Positions 49,428 to 59,431 of a stretch of DNA of 64,000 nt are shown in pieces. A program made the position numbers and the translations under genes. The notes beneath the pieces were generated by a model, which was not told the DNA's origin, searched no databases, and was given only the letters and a program-made list of their open reading frames with translations. The stretch's first letter is position 1; every line of letters starts with the position of its first letter. This DNA comes from Candidatus Kinetoplastibacterium desouzaii TCC079E (GTDB taxonomy: Bacteria; Pseudomonadota; Gammaproteobacteria; Burkholderiales; Burkholderiaceae_B): NCBI RefSeq assembly GCF_000340795.1, contig NC_020294.1:558001-622000 (forward strand). Reading direction: 5' to 3'.

Positions 49428-51023
49428 ATGAAAATTGAAACTGCCTTACTTTCTGTGTCAAATAAAAATGGTATTGTTGAATTTGCTAAATCTTTAATTT
49501 TAAGAAATGTTCGACTGCTTTCCACCGGAGGCACAGCTAAACTTCTAAAAGAAGCAGGATTAGACGTAATAGAAGTTTCTGAATACACATCATTTCCAGA
49601 GATGCTTGATGGCAGAGTAAAGACTCTACATCCTAAAATTCATGCCGGAATACTTGCAAAAAGAGACAACCAACAACACCTTGATATCATCAAAAAACAT
49701 GGTATAAACACAATAGATTTACTTGTTGTGAATCTATATCCTTTCCATGAAACAATCTCAAAAGATAATTGTTCCTTTTCTGATGCAATTGAAAACATTG
49801 ACATAGGAGGACCTGCTATGTTGAGATCAGCCGCTAAGAATCACGGTAATGCAATAGGTGGTGTAACTGTAGTAACTGATCCTGAAGACTATTCTAGAGT
49901 ACTAGAAGAAATAGATCTCATAGGGAATACATCATACCAACTAAGGTTAGAACTAGCCAAAAAAGTATTTGCACATACAGCATTATATGATGGCATTATT
50001 AGCAACTACCTTAGCAGCATAATAGAAAAGGAACCTGATCCACAATCATCTCCTAAAATGCAAAAATGGCCAGATGTTATCAATATCCAAACAAAAAAAC
50101 ATCAAGCTTTAAGATATGGGGAAAATCCACATCAAACAGCTTCATTTTATGTAGATGAAATAAAAAATAATGGTTTATTAGGAAATTATAAGCAGATACA
50201 AGGAAAGGAATTATCTTTCAATAATATAGCAGATGCTGATGCAGCCTGGGAATGTGTACGTAGTTTTACAGACTGTACTGCTTGTGTAATAGTAAAACAT
50301 GCAAATCCTTGCGGTGTTGCTATAGGACAAGATACACTAGAAGCATATTCAAAGGCTTTTCAAACAGACCCTACTTCGGCTTTTGGTGGAATAATTGCCT
50401 TTAATAATCCTATTGATGGTAAAACTGCAAAAACAATAATAAACAATCAATTTTTAGAATTGTTAATAGCCCCCTCTTATGATGAAGAAGCTTTGAAATT
50501 TTTATCAGAAAAACCAAATATCAGAGTATTGGAAATACCAATTGGGGTAACTGATAATTCTTTTGATGTTAAAAGAATAGGTGGTGGGTGGCTCATGCAA
50601 TCAACAGATGATCTGATTGCTAATATGGATAAGATGCGCATTGTTACGAAAAGACAACCATCTGAACAAGAAATGAAAGACATGATGTTTGCATGGAAAG
50701 TTGCAAAATTTGTTAAATCAAATGCAATTGTTTTTGCTATAAATGGAATGACTTTAGGTGTTGGCGCAGGACAAATGAGCCGTATAGACTCAGCAAGAAT
50801 TGCATCAATAAAAGCAGATAACGCCGGTCTAAGCTTAAAAAACTCTGTTGCTGCATCTGATGCCTTCTTCCCTTTTAGAGATGGTTTAGATGTGATAGTA
50901 CAATCAGGCATATCTTGTGTAATTCAACCAGGAGGAAGCCTAAAGGACAATGATGTAATAGAAGCTGCAAACGAACATAATATAGTTATGGTAATGACAG
51001 GAATTAGACATTTCAGACATTAA
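49428..51023 (+). CDS. purH: Bifunctional AICAR formyltransferase / IMP cyclohydrolase
   Basis: This 531-residue enzyme carries out the last two steps of IMP synthesis. The N-terminal MGS-like cyclohydrolase domain has STGGTAKLL and [15 protein letters not shown]. The transformylase domain has the catalytic [11 protein letters not shown] and ends [33 protein letters not shown] start at the ATG giving [10 protein letters not shown], which matches family length; an ATG four codons earlier is in frame. ruvC follows at 4 bases. Confidence 0.97.
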   Translation: MKIETALLSVSNKNGIVEFAKSLILRNVRLLSTGGTAKLLKEAGLDVIEVSEYTSFPEMLDGRVKTLHPKIHAGILAKRDNQQHLDIIKKHGINTIDLLVVNLYPFHETISKDNCSFSDAIENIDIGGPAMLRSAAKNHGNAIGGVTVVTDPEDYSRVLEEIDLIGNTSYQLRLELAKKVFAHTALYDGIISNYLSSIIEKEPDPQSSPKMQKWPDVINIQTKKHQALRYGENPHQTASFYVDEIKNNGLLGNYKQIQGKELSFNNIADADAAWECVRSFTDCTACVIVKHANPCGVAIGQDTLEAYSKAFQTDPTSAFGGIIAFNNPIDGKTAKTIINNQFLELLIAPSYDEEALKFLSEKPNIRVLEIPIGVTDNSFDVKRIGGGWLMQSTDDLIANMDKMRIVTKRQPSEQEMKDMMFAWKVAKFVKSNAIVFAINGMTLGVGAGQMSRIDSARIASIKADNAGLSLKNSVAASDAFFPFRDGLDVIVQSGISCVIQPGGSLKDNDVIEAANEHNIVMVMTGIRHFRH

Positions 51024-51027
51024 AATA

Positions 51028-51576
51028 ATGAGGATATTAGGAATAGATCCAGGTTTAAGAAAAACTGGCTTCGGAGTTATTGAAACACAAGGTACTAATA
51101 TAGTTTATATTACTAGTGGAACAATAGTAGTACCTGTGAACATAGCAATGTCTGAGAGATTAAAAGTTATTTTTGATAATATTCATCAAGTTATAAATGA
51201 TACAAAGCCCTCTGTAGCATCAATAGAAATTATTTTTATGAATACTAATCCATCTACAACTTTATTGCTTGGTCAAGCAAGAGGTGCTGCTTTTTGCTCA
51301 ATAGCTCATAACAACTTACCAGCATATGAATATACTGCTCTTCAAATCAAAAAATCTATAGTTGGAACAGGAAGAGCTGTAAAAAAACAAATGCAAATTA
51401 TGGTACAACACTTATTATCATTAAATGGCATGCCGTCAGCAGACTCAGCAGATGCTCTTGCTTGCGCTATTTGTCATGCTCATGTTAATCCACTACAAAA
51501 TAAAATTTCTACATTAAAGAATTCTTTAACTCTTCCCAGCAATAGAAAACTTAAGAATGGCAGAATAATCATGTGA
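51028..51576 (+). CDS. ruvC: Crossover junction endodeoxyribonuclease RuvC
   Basis: This 182-residue Holliday junction resolvase has its four acidic catalytic residues at D7 (GIDPG), E67 (SIEIIF), D139 and D142 (SADSADALA). It cuts junctions moved by RuvAB, whose genes follow. The sequence around E67 reads EIIF where many relatives have EQVF, a mild change. The start is 4 bases after the purH stop. Confidence 0.96.
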   Translation: MRILGIDPGLRKTGFGVIETQGTNIVYITSGTIVVPVNIAMSERLKVIFDNIHQVINDTKPSVASIEIIFMNTNPSTTLLLGQARGAAFCSIAHNNLPAYEYTALQIKKSIVGTGRAVKKQMQIMVQHLLSLNGMPSADSADALACAICHAHVNPLQNKISTLKNSLTLPSNRKLKNGRIIM

Positions 51577-51633
51577 AAATCTTTATAATAATAGTGAAAT
51601 TGATTTGGTTTACTTAACTTCTTTTATGTTTAT

Positions 51634-52209
51634 ATGATAGAAAGACTTTCTGGCATTATACTAGACAAATGGACTAATAGTATCTGTTTAGATGTAAATG
51701 GATTGGGTTATGAGGTAGAAGTTCCTACAAATATCATTCAGGATCTACCTGAGATTGGAGAAAAAATTGTATTGTATACACATCTTTTAATAAGAGAGGA
51801 TGCTCATATATTATTCGGATTTAATAACACTAAAGAAAGAACTTTCTTTAGGTTGCTCATGAAAATAAATGGTGTTGGAGCAAGAACATCTTTGTCAATA
51901 TTATCTAACATGACAATCGATGAATTAATATCAGTTATTACAAATCAGAATTCATCTGCCTTAACTAAAATTCCAGGAATTGGACAGAAAACAGCAGAAC
52001 GCTTAATATTGGAAATGAAAGACAAAATAAAATCTACCTGTACTGATAATATAAGCGTCTATGGTAAAAAATCAGATATAATAGAAGCTCTAGTGTCATT
52101 GGGTTATTCATCAAGAGAGGTTTTACCTATAATGAATCTTATCTCAAACAATTTAAATATTCAAGATGCTATAAAACAAGCTCTTAAACTTTTAAATGCT
52201 AGAAAATAA
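51634..52209 (+). CDS. ruvA: Holliday junction DNA helicase subunit RuvA
   Basis: This 191-residue protein binds four-way junctions as a tetramer and loads RuvB. The OB domain (residues 1-64) is followed by two helix-hairpin-helix motifs (LLMKINGVGARTSLSIL and LTKIPGIGQKTAERLILEMKDK). The C-terminal UBA-like domain ends NIQDAIKQALKLL. Spacing to ruvC is 57 bases and to ruvB 63 bases. Confidence 0.96.
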   Translation: MIERLSGIILDKWTNSICLDVNGLGYEVEVPTNIIQDLPEIGEKIVLYTHLLIREDAHILFGFNNTKERTFFRLLMKINGVGARTSLSILSNMTIDELISVITNQNSSALTKIPGIGQKTAERLILEMKDKIKSTCTDNISVYGKKSDIIEALVSLGYSSREVLPIMNLISNNLNIQDAIKQALKLLNARK

Positions 52210-52272
52210 AATTTACTAGAATCAATTAAGTATTCTTTAACGTAATACACTATAATCTGGAAAGACATAAAA

Positions 52273-53334
52273 ATGGCCATTAAATCTGACCATCTAGAAT
52301 CAAACTCTCATAGAAATATTCTTACACCAAAAAAATCTAATATAGAAGAAAAAGTAGAAAAAGCTCTAAGGCCTAAAACTTTACTAGAATATATCGGACA
52401 GAAAAATACTTGTGAGCAATTAAAAATTTTTATACAAGCAGCACGCCAAAGAAGTGAAGCTTTGGATCATGTGCTATTATTTGGCCCTCCTGGACTAGGT
52501 AAAACTACAATGGCTCACATAATAGCCCATGAAATGGGGGCTAATCTAAGACAAACTTCAGGACCAATATTAGAAAAACCTGGTGACTTAGCAGCAATAC
52601 TAACAAACATGGAAAAGAATGATGTTCTTTTTATAGATGAGATACATAGGCTATCTTCTGTAGTTGAAGAAATTCTATACCCTGCTTTAGAAGATTTTCA
52701 AATCGATATTTTAATAGGAGAAGGGCCTGCTGCTAGGAGTGTTAAATTAGATCTTCAACCATTTACATTAATAGGAGCAACTACTCGTGCAGGAATGCTT
52801 ACTAATCCTCTAAGAGATCGTTTCGGAATTGTTTCCCGTCTAGAGTTTTATAATCCTACAGAACTAGCTAAAATTATTTTACGAAGTTCAAAGTTACTAA
52901 AAACCAATATTACTTCTGAAGGAGCCAATGAAATAGCCAACAGATCACGTGGCACACCAAGAATAGCCAACAGATTATTACGAAGAGTTAGAGATTATGC
53001 TGAAGTGAAATCAACAGGAAATATAAATAACGAAATAGCTAATGAAGCATTAACTATGTTAGAAGTAGATCCACATGGCCTTGATTTAATGGATAGAAAA
53101 TTATTAGAAGCCATTGTATATAGATTTGACGGAGGACCAGTAGGAATAGATAGTATAGCAGCAGCCATAGGAGAAGAAAAAGATACTATAGAGGATGTGA
53201 TTGAACCATATCTAATTCAACATGGCTATATTCAAAGAACACCACGAGGAAGAGTAGCAACCTCTACCACAATTAATCATATTGGAGCAGACTGTATGAA
53301 TAACCGTCTTAATCAGAAAAATATACCTCTATAA
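52273..53334 (+). CDS. ruvB: Holliday junction DNA helicase subunit RuvB
   Basis: This 353-residue AAA+ motor drives branch migration. Walker A GPPGLGKT is at 71-78 and Walker B LFIDEIHR around D122-E123. Sensor 1 is in [22 protein letters not shown]. The C-terminal winged helix ends [17 protein letters not shown]. With ruvA and ruvC the complete resolvasome is kept. Confidence 0.97.
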   Translation: MAIKSDHLESNSHRNILTPKKSNIEEKVEKALRPKTLLEYIGQKNTCEQLKIFIQAARQRSEALDHVLLFGPPGLGKTTMAHIIAHEMGANLRQTSGPILEKPGDLAAILTNMEKNDVLFIDEIHRLSSVVEEILYPALEDFQIDILIGEGPAARSVKLDLQPFTLIGATTRAGMLTNPLRDRFGIVSRLEFYNPTELAKIILRSSKLLKTNITSEGANEIANRSRGTPRIANRLLRRVRDYAEVKSTGNINNEIANEALTMLEVDPHGLDLMDRKLLEAIVYRFDGGPVGIDSIAAAIGEEKDTIEDVIEPYLIQHGYIQRTPRGRVATSTTINHIGADCMNNRLNQKNIPL

Positions 53335-53457
53335 GAAACTAACTCTCTGAATTAATATTTAAGAACAACTTAAAAATTAATATAAAAAATTTTCTGAATC
53401 AAATAAATATCAAATCATCTATAATTACTAATAATAAACAAATAATATATTAAAAAT

Positions 53458-55224
53458 ATGAATACCTCTTCAATTCATCTAAATCAACAAAACTTTCTCA
53501 CTCATATAATAGATGAAGATATTCAAAGTAAATGTCTAGAAAATAGATTATGGTCAGGAACACCAGGTGATGCTAAATTTCAAGAATTAAAAGGGAAAAT
53601 AGATTTGGCAAAAATCAGAACTAGGTTTCCTCCAGAACCAAATGGATATCTACATATAGGACATGCTAAAAGCATATGTATAAATTTTGGATTAGCAAAA
53701 AAATACAACGGCGTATGTCATCTTAGATTTGATGATACAAACCCAGAAAAAGAAGATCAAGAATATGTAGATTCCATTACACAAGCAATAAAATGGTTAG
53801 GATTTAACCTAGTTGAGAATAATAAAGAAAACCTGTACTTCGCTAGTGACTATTTTGAATATATGTATGAATTTGCAGAGTCTTTAATAATATCAGAGAA
53901 CGCTTATATCGATGAACAATCATCAGAAATGATAAAACAAAACAGAGGGACATTAACAGAACCAGGAATTGACTCTCCATACAGAGATCGACCTTCTGAA
54001 GAATCTCTTAAAATATTTAGAGAAATGAGAGACGGAAAATATCCAGATGGTCTTTTTGTATTAAGAGCAAAAATAAACATGAAATCTCCTAATATAAATA
54101 TGCGAGATCCAGTGATGTATAGAATCAAACATGTTTTTCATCATAGAACTGGAAATAAATGGTGCATTTACCCGATGTATAATTGGGCTCATCCCATAGA
54201 AGATGCCTTAGAAGGTATAACTCATAGTATTTGCACTTTAGAATTCGAAGATTTAAAACCTCTTTACGATTGGTTTCTTAATAAATTAAGAGACTTAGGA
54301 AAACTAAGAAATCCACTACCAAAACAATATGAATTCTCTAGATTAAATCTAAGTCATATAGTTACGAGCAAAAGAAAACTATTCAAACTCGTTAAAGAGA
54401 GTATTGTCGATGGATGGGATGATCCAAGAATGCCAACCTTACTTGGATTAAAACGAAGAGGATATACTCCCAACTCCATTCGTTTATTTTGTGATAGAAC
54501 ATCTATATCAAAGTCTGACTCCACTATAGATTATAGTCTTTTAGAACAATCATTACGCGATGACCTAGACCCTATTGCTCCAAGAGCTATAGGAATTTTA
54601 GACCCTATAAAATTGACAATAACAAACTATCCTGATGATAAAAAAGAAATATGTTATGCTCCAACAAACCCTCATAATAAAGAAATGGGAATGCGTGAAT
54701 TAATATTGGAAAAAGAAATATGGATAGAAAGAAGTGATTTTCAAGAAGAAGCAATCAAAAACTATTTTCGTCTATTCCCAGGAAATTTAGTTCGATTAAA
54801 ATATGCCTATATAATAAAATGTACAGGATATCTAAAAAATTCCAATGGTGATATTACTAACGTATACGCAGAATATATACCAGAAACAAAAAGTGGAACT
54901 CCAGGATCAAATAGCGTAAAAGTTAAAGGAACTATAACTTGGTTAGCAATAACACAAGCTGAGAAAGTACTTGTAAATTTATATGATCGTTTATTCACTG
55001 ATTCGTCTCCAGACTCAGGAAATAAAAATTTTCTAGATTACATAAACCCAGATTCAAAAAAAACAATTACTGCTTTTTTGGAACCTAATACCATCAAACA
55101 AAATAATACAAAATGGCAATTTGAAAGATTAGGATATTTTGCTTTAGATGATAAATTCAGCAATAAAAATAATAATGTTGTAATAAATAGAATCGTAACC
55201 TTAAAAAATTCATGGTCTTTATAA
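53458..55224 (+). CDS. glnS: Glutaminyl-tRNA synthetase
   Basis: This 588-residue class I synthetase has the HIGH motif at residues 66-69 (GYLHIGHAKS) and a KMSKS-type motif VTSKR at 302-306. The beta-barrel anticodon-binding domains follow. Its presence means glutamine is charged directly. It ends 4 bases before minC, so glnS and minC probably share a transcript. Confidence 0.97.
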   Translation: MNTSSIHLNQQNFLTHIIDEDIQSKCLENRLWSGTPGDAKFQELKGKIDLAKIRTRFPPEPNGYLHIGHAKSICINFGLAKKYNGVCHLRFDDTNPEKEDQEYVDSITQAIKWLGFNLVENNKENLYFASDYFEYMYEFAESLIISENAYIDEQSSEMIKQNRGTLTEPGIDSPYRDRPSEESLKIFREMRDGKYPDGLFVLRAKINMKSPNINMRDPVMYRIKHVFHHRTGNKWCIYPMYNWAHPIEDALEGITHSICTLEFEDLKPLYDWFLNKLRDLGKLRNPLPKQYEFSRLNLSHIVTSKRKLFKLVKESIVDGWDDPRMPTLLGLKRRGYTPNSIRLFCDRTSISKSDSTIDYSLLEQSLRDDLDPIAPRAIGILDPIKLTITNYPDDKKEICYAPTNPHNKEMGMRELILEKEIWIERSDFQEEAIKNYFRLFPGNLVRLKYAYIIKCTGYLKNSNGDITNVYAEYIPETKSGTPGSNSVKVKGTITWLAITQAEKVLVNLYDRLFTDSSPDSGNKNFLDYINPDSKKTITAFLEPNTIKQNNTKWQFERLGYFALDDKFSNKNNNVVINRIVTLKNSWSL

Positions 55225-55228
55225 CAAA

Positions 55229-55924
55229 ATGACAAGAACAACACCTTCAATTGATTTTAAAAGTACCACTATTAATTTTTATGCTCCAAAACTGGTGTTA
55301 CATACAGCCAATAAAAATGATATATGTTTCGATATAAATAAACATATGGAAATTTCTAGTCATTTCTTTAAAAATGATTATATTGTTATAGATGCTCAAC
55401 AAATAAATGAAAAAATAGATTGGAATTCAATAATAGAAATATTAGAAAAATATCACATAAAAATAATAGGTGTAACTACTAATATTAACAATCGTGAAAG
55501 TGCAATAGAATGTGGTTTGTTACCACTAGATACTCTAATAAACAAAAGTACAAAGAAAGATAATCACATTGAAAATAATTCTATTGAAAACAAATTACCA
55601 TCAATGTTAATTGATAAACCATTAAGATCTGGACAAAAAATATATGCAAATAAATCAGATCTAATTATTATTGGCATGGTTAGTCAAGGAGCAGAGATTA
55701 TAGCAGATGGTAATATCCATGTGTATGGACCATTACGCGGTAAAGCTATGGCTGGAGCGCAAGGAAATACAGAAGCTAGAATTTTTACAACACAACTAGA
55801 TGCACAATTATTAGCCATTGCTGGAGTATATAGAATTATAGATACAAACCTAAAAAATGATATATGTAATAAACCAGCTTTAGTAAAATTACTGAATGAT
55901 AAATTAATAATAGATAAAATATAA
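55229..55924 (+). CDS. minC: Septum site-determining protein MinC
   Basis: This 231-residue inhibitor of FtsZ assembly has an N-terminal domain (about residues 1-105), poorly conserved as usual. The C-terminal beta-helix domain has RSGQKIYANKSDLIIIGMVSQGAEIIADGNIHVYGPLRGKAMAG and ARIFTTQLDAQLLAIAGVYR. It is activated by MinD at the membrane. It lies 4 bases after glnS and 217 bases before minD, an unusual wide gap. Confidence 0.95.
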   Translation: MTRTTPSIDFKSTTINFYAPKLVLHTANKNDICFDINKHMEISSHFFKNDYIVIDAQQINEKIDWNSIIEILEKYHIKIIGVTTNINNRESAIECGLLPLDTLINKSTKKDNHIENNSIENKLPSMLIDKPLRSGQKIYANKSDLIIIGMVSQGAEIIADGNIHVYGPLRGKAMAGAQGNTEARIFTTQLDAQLLAIAGVYRIIDTNLKNDICNKPALVKLLNDKLIIDKI

Positions 55925-56141
55925 ATATTCACTATAATAAACTCAGAAGATTATTAACGTACTGTATAATCAAATTTAATTAAAGCATAAAAGTATTGAA
56001 GAAATCTATAATATGTTAATGTAATAACATTATAATTTATATAATAGGAATTGAATTTATTATTAACGATTTTTAAGTTTTTCTTTTATACAATAAAATA
56101 TATTAAGTGAATACTTTTAACATAATAAGGATATTTACGTC

Positions 56142-56957
56142 GTGACGCGAGTTGTTGTGGTAACTTCTGGAAAGGGAGGCGTGGGTAAAACCACTAGCAG
56201 TGCTAGTTTTTCTGCTGGCTTGGCTTTGCGCGGCTATAAAACAGTTGTAATAGACTTTGATGTTGGATTGCGTAATCTCGACTTAATCATGGGCTGCGAA
56301 AGAAGAGTTGTATATGATTTTATAAACGTTGTTCAAGGAGATGCTAATTTAAAACAAGCTCTTATAAAAGATAAAAATACAGATAATCTATTTGTACTTC
56401 CAGCATCTCAAACTCGTGATAAAGATGCACTAACCCTATCCGGTGTAGAAAAAGTACTTGAAGATTTAAAAGGAATGGGCTTCGAATATATTGTTTGTGA
56501 TTCCCCAGCAGGAATAGAAACAGGAGCGCTAATGGCTGCTTATTACGCAGATGATGCTATCGTTGTAACAAATCCAGAGATATCTTCAGTAAGAGACTCT
56601 GATAGGATTCTTGGGATTCTTGCATCAAAATCTAAACGCGCAATAGACGGAGTTGAGCCTATAAAAGAATATCTATTAATAACAAGATATAATCCTAAAA
56701 GAGTGCTAAATGGAGAAATGCTTTCTATATCAGATATAGAAGATATACTTCGTATCAATTTAATAGGAGTTGTCCCAGAATCAGAATCTGTATTACATGC
56801 ATCTAATCAAGGATTGCCTGCAATATATTTTAAAGATACAACGGTGTCTATAGCTTATACAGATATAGTTTCTAGGTATCTAGGTGAATCTATTCCCATG
56901 AAATTTACAGAGTATGAAAAACCAAGTTTAATTAAACGACTCTTTGGAGGTAAATAG
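56142..56957 (+). CDS. minD: Septum site-determining protein MinD (ATPase)
   Basis: This 271-residue membrane-cycling ATPase has the deviant Walker A GKGGVGKTT at residues 10-18, DFDVGLRNLDLIMG and DSPAGIETGA. A C-terminal amphipathic helix (SLIKRLFGGK) docks it to the membrane. It starts with GTG, preceded by AAGGA at about 10 bases. Codon use in the first 200 bases is clearly less AT-rich than nearby genes. It recruits MinC and is driven off by MinE. Confidence 0.97.
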   Translation: MTRVVVVTSGKGGVGKTTSSASFSAGLALRGYKTVVIDFDVGLRNLDLIMGCERRVVYDFINVVQGDANLKQALIKDKNTDNLFVLPASQTRDKDALTLSGVEKVLEDLKGMGFEYIVCDSPAGIETGALMAAYYADDAIVVTNPEISSVRDSDRILGILASKSKRAIDGVEPIKEYLLITRYNPKRVLNGEMLSISDIEDILRINLIGVVPESESVLHASNQGLPAIYFKDTTVSIAYTDIVSRYLGESIPMKFTEYEKPSLIKRLFGGK

Positions 56958-56960
56958 AAC

Positions 56961-57215
56961 ATGTCCTTTTTGTCGTTTTTCTTAGGAGAAAGAAAAAAAA
57001 CTGCATCTGTTGCTAAAGAAAGACTTCAAATAATTCTTGCACACGAACGCTCAAATAAAAACTCTCCAGATTATTTGCAAAAATTACAACGAGAATTACT
57101 AGATGTTTTATCAAAATATGTTGTAATTAATCCTGATGATATTAAAGTAAATATAGAAAGTCATGGATCATTAGATGTGCTTGAAGTAAAAATAGAAATG
57201 CAACAAAAAAATTAA
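56961..57215 (+). CDS. minE: Cell division topological specificity factor MinE
   Basis: This 84-residue protein stimulates the MinD ATPase and sets the Min oscillation. The N-terminal membrane-binding helix [30 protein letters not shown] and the topological domain with [14 protein letters not shown] are complete. It starts 3 bases after minD. Confidence 0.96.
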   Translation: MSFLSFFLGERKKTASVAKERLQIILAHERSNKNSPDYLQKLQRELLDVLSKYVVINPDDIKVNIESHGSLDVLEVKIEMQQKN

Positions 57216-57233
57216 TAACTATTATTCTTATAA

Positions 57234-57282
57234 AGACTAAGGATTAGCTACCTTAACAATTCATAGCCAAATCCTTAGTCTT
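57234..57282. terminator. Terminator between convergent minE and ettA
   Basis: The arms AGACTAAGGATT / AATCCTTAGTCT pair over 12 bp around a longer loop. It fills the gap between the two convergent genes. The following T-tracts are weak on both sides. Confidence 0.6.
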
Positions 57283-57285
57283 GAC

Positions 57286-58953
57286 TTATCTTAAGGATTT
57301 AAATTTTAATCTTTTAGGAATCACATTTCCATCAATCATCTTCTTATTATGTTCATATTCACTATAATTACCATCAAAAAATACAACTTTTGAATCTCCT
57401 TCAAAAGATATAATATGAGTAGCTACTCTATCTAGAAACCATCTATCGTGACTAATAACTAATACACTACCAGCAAATTCCAACAAAGCATCTTCCAATG
57501 CTCTTAATGTTTCAACATCTAAATCATTTGAAGGCTCATCCAATAATAAAACATTTGAACCATTAATTAAAGTCTTAGCGAGATGTAATCTACCCCTTTC
57601 CCCTCCTGACAAATTACCAACAATCTTGTTTTGATCAGTCCCTTTAAAATTAAATCTACTTAAATAGGCTCTAGAAGACATAAGGAATTTACCAACATTA
57701 ATATGATCTGATCCGTTAGATATAAATTCAAAAACAGTCTTTTCCGAAGATAAAGACTCTCTAGTTTGATCAACATAAGCTATACTAACGGTTTTACCAA
57801 TTACGATGCTACCTTCATCATTCTTTTCCTTACCTACAATCATCCTAAATAATGTAGATTTACCGGCACCATTAGGACCTATTATTCCAACAATAGCTCC
57901 TTGTGGAACATTAAAACTAAGATTATCAATTAATAACCGTTCTCCATATGATTTGCTAACACCTCTAAATTCTATAACTTCATTACCAAGCCTATCTGAC
58001 ACAGGAATAAAAATCTCCTGTGTTTCATTTCTTTTTTGATATTCATAAGAAGATAATTCCTCAAAACGTTTTAATCGTGCTTTGGACTTACTCTGACGAG
58101 CTTTAGATCCTTGTGAAACCCATTCTAACTCTTTCTTTATTGTTCTTTGTCTAGCTGTTTCAGTACTTTCTTCACTAGCCAAACGGATCTCTTTTTGCTT
58201 AAGCCATGAACTATAATTACCTTCCCATGGAATGCCATATCCTCTATCTAACTCTAAAATCCAATCTGCAACATTATCTAAAAAATATCTATCATGGGTA
58301 ACAGCAACTACAGTCCCATTAAATTTATGAAGAAATTGCTCTAACCACTCAACACTTTCAGCATCTAAATGATTAGTAGGTTCATCTAATAGCAACATAT
58401 CAGGCTTAGATAACAACATTCTACATAAAGCAACCCGCCTTTTCTCTCCTCCAGATAAATCACACACCAAAGAATCCCAAGGAGGGATACGTAATGCATC
58501 AGCAGCGATATCGATTTGAATTTCTAAATCATCAAAACCACTAGAAGCAGATGCAGAAATAATAGACTCTAACTCTGCTTGCTTACTAGCCAATTTATCA
58601 AAATCAGCATCTGGCTCTGCATAAGCAGCATAAACTAGCTCTAATTGTTTTTTTGCCAAAAATATATCACCAAGACCATCTTCTATAACTTCTCTAACTG
58701 TCATATTTGAATCAAGAAGTGGCTCCTGTGAAAGATATCCTATCTTAAGTCCTGGCATTGGTACTGCTTCCCCATCTATATCTTTATCAATACCTGCCAT
58801 TATTTTTAATAAAGTAGATTTACCTGAACCATTTAATCCTAATACTCCTATTTTTGCTCCAGGAAAAAATGATAATGATATATCTCGAAGAATATACTTT
58901 TTAGATAAAACTAATTTACTAACTCGATTCATCGTATATACGTATTTAGCCAT
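57286..58953 (-). CDS. ettA: Energy-dependent translational throttle protein EttA (ABC-F)
   Basis: This 555-residue cytoplasmic ABC-F ATPase binds the ribosomal E site and gates elongation by energy state. Two nucleotide domains are visible: Walker [10 protein letters not shown] at 39-47 with [32 protein letters not shown], and GPNGAGKST with [32 protein letters not shown]. The arm/linker region with [20 protein letters not shown] is typical of EttA. No membrane domain is present. Confidence 0.95.
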   Translation of the reverse strand: MAKYVYTMNRVSKLVLSKKYILRDISLSFFPGAKIGVLGLNGSGKSTLLKIMAGIDKDIDGEAVPMPGLKIGYLSQEPLLDSNMTVREVIEDGLGDIFLAKKQLELVYAAYAEPDADFDKLASKQAELESIISASASSGFDDLEIQIDIAADALRIPPWDSLVCDLSGGEKRRVALCRMLLSKPDMLLLDEPTNHLDAESVEWLEQFLHKFNGTVVAVTHDRYFLDNVADWILELDRGYGIPWEGNYSSWLKQKEIRLASEESTETARQRTIKKELEWVSQGSKARQSKSKARLKRFEELSSYEYQKRNETQEIFIPVSDRLGNEVIEFRGVSKSYGERLLIDNLSFNVPQGAIVGIIGPNGAGKSTLFRMIVGKEKNDEGSIVIGKTVSIAYVDQTRESLSSEKTVFEFISNGSDHINVGKFLMSSRAYLSRFNFKGTDQNKIVGNLSGGERGRLHLAKTLINGSNVLLLDEPSNDLDVETLRALEDALLEFAGSVLVISHDRWFLDRVATHIISFEGDSKVVFFDGNYSEYEHNKKMIDGNVIPKRLKFKSLR

Positions 58954-59056
58954 GTATATTACTATTGGTTATATTGAAAACAATTCAAATAAAATATTAA
59001 TATGTATTGTATTTTAAGAATTAATTTCAATTAGAAATTTCTAAAAAATAAATTAT

Positions 59057-59091
59057 AAAATAAAAAGTACATGCTAAACAAAGCATGTACT
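59057..59091 (-). terminator. Terminator of the small basic ORF
   Basis: The stem AGTACATGCT / AGCATGTACT with a 6-base loop is followed on the minus strand by TTTTTATTTTA. It lies 51 bases after the stop of the 42-residue ORF and well before ettA. Confidence 0.82.
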
Positions 59092-59142
59092 AATACAAAA
59101 CAATTTACACTTAAAAGATAAAAATTATATATGCTCTAATAA

Positions 59143-59271
59143 CTAAGCACGTTTAATTTTTTCTAGCATTTTAAAAACGCTTTTTGGTAAATTTACAAAT
59201 AATCTCTTGTAAATCTTCCCAAGACAACGACGCTCTAAAGTATTACGTCTTACACGTTTACGTTCTGCCAT
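59143..59271 (-). CDS. 42-residue very basic protein of unknown function
   Basis: The frame begins with ATG six bases after an AGGGG site and ends TAG. It reads MAERKRVRRNTLERRCLGKI, then YKRLFVNLPKSVFKMLEKIK, then RA. Fifteen of 42 residues are Arg or Lys against three Glu, giving a strong positive charge. The first half uses CGT/CGC-type arginine codons unusual for this AT-rich DNA, and a good terminator follows. This looks like a real gene. The composition suggests RNA or ribosome binding, but I do not recognise the family; it does not match S21, L34 or L36. Confidence 0.65.
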   Translation of the reverse strand: MAERKRVRRNTLERRCLGKIYKRLFVNLPKSVFKMLEKIKRA

Positions 59272-59431
59272 AAAATACCCCTAAAAATAAGAATTAATTG
59301 CAATAACACACATTACATTATATCTAATTTATCATATAAATTATTTATTTAAGAATCATGCTAAATAAATTTGTTATTAATTGATACAATTGAACTAAAA
59401 CAATAATCATGAAAATATAAATGGGAAAAAC

